Shown one piece after another: positions 8,485 through 13,442 of a stretch of DNA of 13,442 nucleotides. The position numbers and the translations under genes are program-made. Numbering within the stretch: position 1 is the stretch's first letter; each line of letters starts with the position of its first letter. Below the pieces are notes generated by a model that ran no database searches, was not told where the DNA came from, and worked only from the letters and a program-made list of their open reading frames with translations. The stretch is from Actinomycetota bacterium (lineage in GTDB: Bacteria > Actinomycetota > Acidimicrobiia > IMCC26256 > JACDBD01), in NCBI GenBank assembly GCA_013695115.1, contig JACDBD010000340.1:1-13442 (forward strand), written 5' to 3'.

Positions 8485-10100
8485 CCGCACCGCTCTCGTT
8501 CATCACGGTCGCGGGCTCGTCCGACACCGCCCGGTTCGGCACCACACTCGCGTCACTTCGGGCCCAGTCCCGGAGCGACTGGGAGCTCGTGGTATCGGGC
8601 ACCCTGCCGCCCTCGGAGAGCCCGGGTGACCGCCGGGTGGTCGTCGTGCCGGGACCGGCACCAACCCCGCTCGACGCCGCCAACCAGGCGCTGGCCCGAG
8701 CGACCGGCGAACACGTCGCGTTCGTCGACCCGGGCGACGAGCTCGCGCCGACGACGGTCGCCGCGATCGCGGCGGTCGCGCCGGGAGCCGACTGCGTGTA
8801 CAGCGACGAGGACGAGATCGACGACGCCGGCGCCCGCTCGAACCCGTTCCTCAAACCCGGCTGGTCACCCGACCGTCTCCGGTGCCAGCCGTACACCGGC
8901 CGCGTCTGTGCGCTCCGCCGCGCCGTCGTCGACGCCGTCGGCGGCCTCCGGCCCGAAGTGGAAGGCGCGCACGAGCACGATCTCGTCCTCCGGGTCACGG
9001 AGCGGGGCGGCGCCGTTGTCCACCTCCCGGAGATCCTCTACCACCGCCGCTGGCCCCCGGGAGGCGTCGCGGGACACCACACCGACCTCGCCGCCGGGCG
9101 CCGCGTCATCGCCGAGCACCTGGCCCGCGTCCGCTTCCCCGGCGTCCTGGCCGACGGCGAGGGCGAACACCCGGGTCTCCACCGACTCCGGCCCCGGCTT
9201 CCGTCGGAGCCACTCGTCAGCGTGGTGATCCCGACGGCCGGGCGGTCCCGGCTGGTGCGCGGCACACAGCTCACGCTGGTCGCCAACTGCGTCGAGAGCC
9301 TGGTGAAGCGCTCGACCTATGGCAACTATGAGATCGTCTGCGTCGTCGGCGACGAAGCGGGCGAGGCGACCCGAGCCCGCCTCCACGATCTCGCCGGCGA
9401 CCGGCTGCGGCTCGTCCGCTATGACGGGCCGTTCAACTTCGCCCGGGCGATCAACCTCGGAGCGCTGCACGCCCGCGGCGACCATCTGCTGCTGCTCAAC
9501 GACGACACCCAGGTCATCACGCGCGACTGGATCGAGTCGATGCTCATGTTCGCGGTCGATCCCGGTGTCGGCGCGGTCGGCGCCAAGCTGCTCTTCGCCG
9601 ACAACCGCATCCAGCACGCGGGCATCATCGCCGTGGGGCGCGGCGGACCCGGTCACGCGTGTTACGGCTTCCCCGGTGACGACCCTGGCTACGCCGACAA
9701 CTTCCTCGTGCCATCGGACTACCTGGCGGTCACGGGCGCCTGCCTGCTCACCAAGCGCGCGTGCTTCGAGGCCGTAGGTGGCTTCGCCACCACCTTCCCG
9801 CTCAACTACAACGACATCGACTACTGCCTCAAGCTCCGTCACCGGGGCCTGCGGGTGGTGCTGAGCCCCGAAGCAACCCTGTTCCATTTCGAGTGGTCGA
9901 GCCGGCTCAGCGGCGAGGTCGCCGGCGAGGAGCTGGAGCGGCTCAACGAACGCTGGGGCAGCGTGCTCGAGCGCGATCCCTTCTACAACTGCGGCTTCCT
10001 GCCCTCGACCGACTTCCGCCCGCCGGTCAGGACCGTCGCAGGAGCTCGGCGAGCCGAAGCCTCGCCTTCGCTGCGAGCACCCGCAGCTGCCCTCCCCTGA
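8481..10100 (+). CDS. Tandem-domain family 2 glycosyltransferase
   Basis: 539 residues with two GT2 domains. Domain 1 (about 1-215): FITVAGSSDTA, FVDPGDELAP (81-90), VYSDEDEID (106-114), NPFLKPGWSPDRL and HLPEILYHRR. This is the pattern of the first domain in two-domain O-antigen/capsule transferases, though the usual DxD segment reads DPGDE. Domain 2 (about 230-510): VSVVIPTAG, FNFARAINLGA, LLLLNDDTQV (Asn340-Asp341-Asp342), GAKLLFADNRIQHAG, TGACLLTKR, NYNDIDYCLKLRHRGLRV (Asp445, Asp447) and FHFEWSSR, a complete GT-A site. It probably adds one or two sugars to the growing chain at the cytoplasmic face. It starts with GTG 8481, coupled to the coiled-coil gene by GTGA. The last 20 or so residues after FRPPVRT are low-complexity, and the gene's 3' end overlaps the convergent GT2-GT4 gene by 74 bases. 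Confidence 0.92.
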   Translation: MTAPLSFITVAGSSDTARFGTTLASLRAQSRSDWELVVSGTLPPSESPGDRRVVVVPGPAPTPLDAANQALARATGEHVAFVDPGDELAPTTVAAIAAVAPGADCVYSDEDEIDDAGARSNPFLKPGWSPDRLRCQPYTGRVCALRRAVVDAVGGLRPEVEGAHEHDLVLRVTERGGAVVHLPEILYHRRWPPGGVAGHHTDLAAGRRVIAEHLARVRFPGVLADGEGEHPGLHRLRPRLPSEPLVSVVIPTAGRSRLVRGTQLTLVANCVESLVKRSTYGNYEIVCVVGDEAGEATRARLHDLAGDRLRLVRYDGPFNFARAINLGALHARGDHLLLLNDDTQVITRDWIESMLMFAVDPGVGAVGAKLLFADNRIQHAGIIAVGRGGPGHACYGFPGDDPGYADNFLVPSDYLAVTGACLLTKRACFEAVGGFATTFPLNYNDIDYCLKLRHRGLRVVLSPEATLFHFEWSSRLSGEVAGEELERLNERWGSVLERDPFYNCGFLPSTDFRPPVRTVAGARRAEASPSLRAPAAALP

Positions 10101-12525
10101 GGTAGGCCATCGCCACCCGCAGGTCCCGCCGCCGGCGCTGCTTCCGCCAGGCGTTCAGCGGCAAGGCGTTGCGGATCGTCACCGCCGTCTCCGGGTCCAG
10201 CAGGTCGGGGGCCCGGGCCGGTGCCCGGCAGAACGCGAGCAGCGGCTCCAAGACCTTCGACCAGCGGTACTCGGGCGCCACCCGAGCGAGCTCGTCGCGG
10301 CACGCCTGGTGCAGGTCGGCGTCGTCGAGTAGCCGATAGAGCGCCGCCTCGAGCGCGTCGACGTCACCGGCGGGCACCGTGAGACCGATTCCCCGCTCCT
10401 CGACGACCCCGGCCAGCGCGTCGCCGGCGGTGGCGACGATCGGCAGGTTCGCCCACATGTAGTCGAGGATCCGGGTGCGGAACGAGAAGGCGGTCTCGAC
10501 GTGGTCGAGGTGGGTGCTGACGCCGACGTCCGCTTCCAGGAGGTAGTTCTGACGCTCGTCGTAGTCGGTCCAGTCGTCGTTGAAGAACACGTGGCTGCCG
10601 GCCAGCCCGAGCTCGTCGGCGAGGGCCACCGTCTCGGCGGCCATCTGCATCGGAGCGACGTCGGGGTTGGGGTGCTGCATGCCCAGGAAGTAGAGGCGCA
10701 CGTTCGGGAGGCGACGACGGAGCTTGTCGATGGCTCGCAACAGGGTGAGGGGATCGAACCAGTTGTAGACGCCACCACCCCACAACACGATCTTGTCGTC
10801 CGGACCAATCCCGGGTACGACCCCGCGCAGCGCCGGGCGGGTGTGACGCGGGGGATCGTCGCTCACGCCGAACGGCACGACCTTCACGAGCGCGCCCATG
10901 CTCTCGTCCACGTCGTAGGTCATCGGGTTGATCCGGCCGACGGCCGCCAACTGGCCGAGCCAGAAGTCGCGCTGCTTCTCGCTGGCACAGAGGAAGAAGT
11001 CGCCCCGCATGAGCTGCTCATTGAGCACGTCGGTGGACAGACGCGCCAGGTGCAGCCGATCCCGCGGTTCGAGATCGCGGGCCTGCTCGAGCACCTCGAG
11101 ATGGAACGGGTCGTAGATGTCGGCGACGAGCACCTTCTTCGAGTTTCGGAGGTCGCGGTGCTGGCGCATGAGGTTGCCCTGGAAGATGACGACGTCGGCC
11201 CAGGCCTCGAGGCCGCCCAACTCGCGGTCTTGGACGTGCCGCACCCCGAGCTCGGGATGATGCAGCCGGCACTGGTTCGTCGTGACCAGCTGGACATCGT
11301 GCTCGCGGGCGAGCGCGCCGGCGATGTGCCAGGCCCGGATCGCCGGTCCGGCCATCTTGGGCTGGAGCACGTCGCCGGTGACGACCAGCACCCGGCGGCG
11401 GGGCGAGAACATCCCTTCCACCCCCAGCGCGTCGACGGCGGCCCGGAACCCGTGCACGAAGGAAGCATCGCCGATGTTGGCGAACATCGGGAGCCGGAAG
11501 AGGGGAAACAACTCGGCGTCGGGCCGCTGCCGGGCGGCCTGGAGCGCCGCCCGGTCCTCGGCCAGCTGAGGGAGCGCCTCGAGAAAGCCGTCCACCGCGT
11601 ATGCGCCCGCCAGCGTGAACTTGTCGACCTCCATGCGGCCGGCGTCGTCGTGGGCGCCGCGGGCCAGGTCGAGGGCGTGCGGGTCGTCACCACCGAGCGT
11701 GAGGCCGCGCCTGATCGCCAGCGCGAGCGCTGCCGGGAGGGTCGTGCGCAGGCTCTCGTCGGAGTAGTTCTTGAAGATCGTGAACAGCGCGTTCCGCTCC
11801 AGCAGGTACTGGTGGTACCAGTCCCCGAAGCGCGCCATGGTCCGGTGGTGGCGATGGAACACGAGGGAGGTCGGCACGTAGCGGATGCGGTGGCCCAGCA
11901 GCCACAGTCTCCACCCGAGGTCGACGTCCTCGAAGAACAGGAAGTAGCGCTCGTCGAAGCCACCGACCTTTCGGAAGGTCTCGGCCCGCGCCACCATGGC
12001 GGTGCCCGAGGCGAAGAGCACGTCGGCCTCGTCGTCGCCGGATCCGTCGTCGGGCTCGCCCGCTCGAAGCTTGAAGCCGTGCCCGTAGAAGGCCATGCCG
12101 GCGTCGACGAAGTCGATCGTGTGCCCCTCCCAGTCGAGCACCTTGCTGGCGACGCCGGCGATCGAGCCGTCGCGCCGCAGCACCGCCACCGCGGCGTCGA
12201 GCCAGCCGGCGTCCGGGCGAGCGTCGTTGTTGAGGAACGCCACGTACTCGCCCCCGGCGACGTCGACCCCGGCGTTGCAGCCGGCGGCAAAGCCCCGGTT
12301 CTCGTCCAGCTCGACCAGGCGGGCCTCCGGGAAGTCCGCCCGGATGCGCGCGGCGCTGTCGTCACCGGAGCCGTTGTCGACCACGACGACCTCGAGTCCG
12401 TCCCGGGGCCAGTCGAGTGCCTGCACCCCCGCCAACGCCTCGAGCGTGTCGTGGGCGCCGCGGTGGTTCACGATGACGACCGAAACCCTCCCCGGCGTCT
12501 CGGGACGCGCCGGGAGCCGCCTCAT
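10027..12525 (-). CDS. Bifunctional glycosyltransferase, N-terminal GT2 fused to C-terminal GT4-like domain
   Basis: 832 residues. The N-terminal GT2 domain (about 13-260) has VSVVIVNHRG, VVVVDNGSGDDS (46-57), ENRGFAAGCN (75-84), the metal-site NND (99-101) and FFEDVDLGWRLWLLGHRIRYVP (from 197; Glu199, Asp200, Asp202), as in rhamnosyltransferase-type GT2. A linker (about 260-380) follows, then a GT-B, GT4-like domain (about 386-770): GPAIRAWHIAGAL (403-406 region), VVPFGV (559-564), LWGGGVYNWFDPLTLLRAI (nucleotide-side start of the second Rossmann half) and TAFSFRTRILDYMWANLPIVAT (from 678), which occupies the donor-binding EX7E region but has Asp688 where the second Glu is usual. The basic C-terminus (RKQRRRR and onwards) may contact membrane. 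Start ATG 12525 overlaps the ABC ATPase stop as ATGA. It probably makes two successive linkages, possibly linked to export, although neither sugar is identifiable. Confidence 0.93.
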   Translation of the reverse strand: MRRLPARPETPGRVSVVIVNHRGAHDTLEALAGVQALDWPRDGLEVVVVDNGSGDDSAARIRADFPEARLVELDENRGFAAGCNAGVDVAGGEYVAFLNNDARPDAGWLDAAVAVLRRDGSIAGVASKVLDWEGHTIDFVDAGMAFYGHGFKLRAGEPDDGSGDDEADVLFASGTAMVARAETFRKVGGFDERYFLFFEDVDLGWRLWLLGHRIRYVPTSLVFHRHHRTMARFGDWYHQYLLERNALFTIFKNYSDESLRTTLPAALALAIRRGLTLGGDDPHALDLARGAHDDAGRMEVDKFTLAGAYAVDGFLEALPQLAEDRAALQAARQRPDAELFPLFRLPMFANIGDASFVHGFRAAVDALGVEGMFSPRRRVLVVTGDVLQPKMAGPAIRAWHIAGALAREHDVQLVTTNQCRLHHPELGVRHVQDRELGGLEAWADVVIFQGNLMRQHRDLRNSKKVLVADIYDPFHLEVLEQARDLEPRDRLHLARLSTDVLNEQLMRGDFFLCASEKQRDFWLGQLAAVGRINPMTYDVDESMGALVKVVPFGVSDDPPRHTRPALRGVVPGIGPDDKIVLWGGGVYNWFDPLTLLRAIDKLRRRLPNVRLYFLGMQHPNPDVAPMQMAAETVALADELGLAGSHVFFNDDWTDYDERQNYLLEADVGVSTHLDHVETAFSFRTRILDYMWANLPIVATAGDALAGVVEERGIGLTVPAGDVDALEAALYRLLDDADLHQACRDELARVAPEYRWSKVLEPLLAFCRAPARAPDLLDPETAVTIRNALPLNAWRKQRRRRDLRVAMAYLRGGQLRVLAAKARLRLAELLRRS

Positions 12526-13442
12526 CGGTCGTCGAGCACGTCGCCCTCCCAGACACCGCCGAGCGACATGAAACCGAGCTCCTCGTGGGGGTCGCCCAGC
12601 TCGACGTCGAAACGGAAAGCCCGGTGGCGCATGTCGTGGACGTGGGAGCGTGTGTAGTTCATCAACGACGCGCTGATGTCGTAGGTGCCGGGGAGCAGCA
12701 GCAGCCGCTCGACCCGCAGATCGAGATGTCCCGCGCTGCCGGGATCAATGGCGTCGGGGACGAGCCCGGCCTCGCGAGTGCTGGGACTCGTGACCCAGAC
12801 CCCGTCGAGAGTGAAGAGCGCGACCCCCCAGATCGGGCGCTCGATGTGCGTGTCGCACTGGTAGTGCAGCCGGAAGACGACCGTGTCGCCGGTCCGCACC
12901 CGCTTGACCGGCTGCCCGGACGCGTCGAGGAGCTCGATCTGCTCGATGCGAGCCTCGCCCGAGCCCCAGCGCGCACCGTGGTCACCGTCGGCGACTCGCT
13001 CGGTGTGTGCCTCGGTGAGGTACTCGTCGATGACCTCGGCCGCCGGCCCGAGGCGGTGGAGGGCACCGTGGTCGAGCCACACCGCCGTGTCGCAGAGGTT
13101 GCGCACGAGGTTCAGGGTGTGCGACACGATCACGACCGTCGTGCCCTGCGATTGGAGCTCGTCGAACTTCTCGAGACACTTCCGTTGGAAGTCGGCGTCA
13201 CCGACGGCCAGGACCTCGTCGACGAGAAGGATGTCGGGATCGACGTTGATCGCGACCGAGAACCCCAGCCGCACGTACATGCCCGACGAGTAGTTCTTCA
13301 CCGGGATGTCGATGAACTCGTCGAGACCGGCGAAGGAGACGATCTCGTCGAAGCGCTCGGTGATCCGGCGCTTACTCAGGCCGAGGATCGAGCCGTTGAG
13401 GTAGACGTTGTCGCGGCCCGAGAGCTCGGGGTGGAACCCCGC
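12522..13442 (-). CDS. wzt: Wzt-like polysaccharide ABC-exporter ATPase, N-terminus beyond window
   Basis: ATPase subunit of the Wzm/Wzt-type exporter that moves a lipid-linked polysaccharide across the cytoplasmic membrane. The reading frame is open to the window edge: 306 residues are visible, and the Walker A part is missing. An internal Met at 13301 is not the start. Numbering from the edge: AGFHPELSGRDNVYLNGSILGL (1-22, typical of the Wzt/TagH ABC-2 group), signature YSSGM (51-55), Walker B ILLVDE (71-76), D-loop region VGDADFQRKC, and switch His108 in IVSHTLNLVR. After the nucleotide domain (to about 150) comes a beta-rich C-terminal domain (about 157-306) starting RWGSGEARIEQI and containing GDTVVFRLHYQ, WGVALFTLDGVWV and LPGTYDISASL. 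In Wzt this domain recognises the glycan's non-reducing end. The Wzm permease is not in the window and may precede this gene. The stop overlaps the GT2-GT4 start (ATGA). Confidence 0.94.
   Translation of the reverse strand, partial: AGFHPELSGRDNVYLNGSILGLSKRRITERFDEIVSFAGLDEFIDIPVKNYSSGMYVRLGFSVAINVDPDILLVDEVLAVGDADFQRKCLEKFDELQSQGTTVVIVSHTLNLVRNLCDTAVWLDHGALHRLGPAAEVIDEYLTEAHTERVADGDHGARWGSGEARIEQIELLDASGQPVKRVRTGDTVVFRLHYQCDTHIERPIWGVALFTLDGVWVTSPSTREAGLVPDAIDPGSAGHLDLRVERLLLLPGTYDISASLMNYTRSHVHDMRHRAFRFDVELGDPHEELGFMSLGGVWEGDVLDDR

Noticed and set aside
7072..8490. A 472-codon minus-strand open frame opposite the inserted-domain GT and the coiled-coil gene
   Set aside because: Antisense shadow. 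The plus-strand proteins carry the motifs.
10501..12657. A 718-codon open frame on the plus strand opposite the GT2-GT4 gene
   Set aside because: It is antisense to a protein with clear glycosyltransferase motifs, its translation is low-complexity and rich in V, E, G, H, R, and long antisense frames are expected in high-GC DNA.
12522..13301. Treating the Met at 13301 as the start of the ABC ATPase
   Set aside because: The frame continues to the window edge with conserved Wzt-type sequence (AGFHPELSGRDN, VKNYSS), and 13301 falls inside the ABC signature.

Overview
The window is high-GC, densely packed DNA with short or overlapping gene junctions and GTG starts. It looks like a chromosomal piece of an actinobacterium. 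The MetH activation and pterin-binding segments read like the actinobacterial form of that enzyme. An uncultured or Acidimicrobiia-type lineage is possible, but that is a guess. I see no RNA genes, CRISPR arrays, insertion sequences, direct repeats or integrase remnants.

Layout: (1) 2-2380 (+) is the 3' two thirds of metH, cobalamin-dependent methionine synthase, cut by the window edge. (2) 2370-4870 (-) is a three-gene transcription unit, read right to left: a class I SAM methyltransferase, a DegT/EryC1-type PLP sugar aminotransferase, and a DPM1-like family 2 glycosyltransferase. (3) 4871-4974 is the only real intergenic gap, between divergent transcripts. (4) 4975-10100 (+) is a five-gene unit: an RmlB-like NDP-hexose 4,6-dehydratase, RmlD-like dTDP-4-dehydrorhamnose reductase, a GT2 glycosyltransferase carrying an inserted extra domain, a small coiled-coil protein, and a tandem-domain GT2 glycosyltransferase. 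(5) 10027-13442 (-) is a Wzt-type polysaccharide ABC-exporter ATPase (N-terminus beyond the window) followed, with a 4-base stop/start overlap, by an 832-residue GT2-GT4 fusion.

Taken together, regions 2-5 are part of a surface-glycan locus of the ABC-transporter-dependent type. Deoxysugar nucleotide precursors come from the RmlB-like and RmlD enzymes. An amino sugar is probably made by the aminotransferase, and a methyl group may be added by the methyltransferase. At least four glycosyltransferase polypeptides, with about six catalytic-type domains, would assemble the chain. The Wzt ATPase, with a C-terminal glycan-recognition-type domain, would power export. The membrane partner Wzm and the RmlA and RmlC enzymes are not in the window. 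metH is most likely an unrelated housekeeping neighbour.

I found no clearly new system. The points most worth a second look are: an RmlB homologue with Cys where the catalytic Asp normally sits; an aminotransferase whose conserved N-terminus lies upstream of any ATG, GTG or TTG start; a glycosyltransferase and a coiled-coil protein in the same frame separated by a single TAG; the inserted domain in that glycosyltransferase; and the GT2-GT4 fusion coupled to the exporter ATPase.
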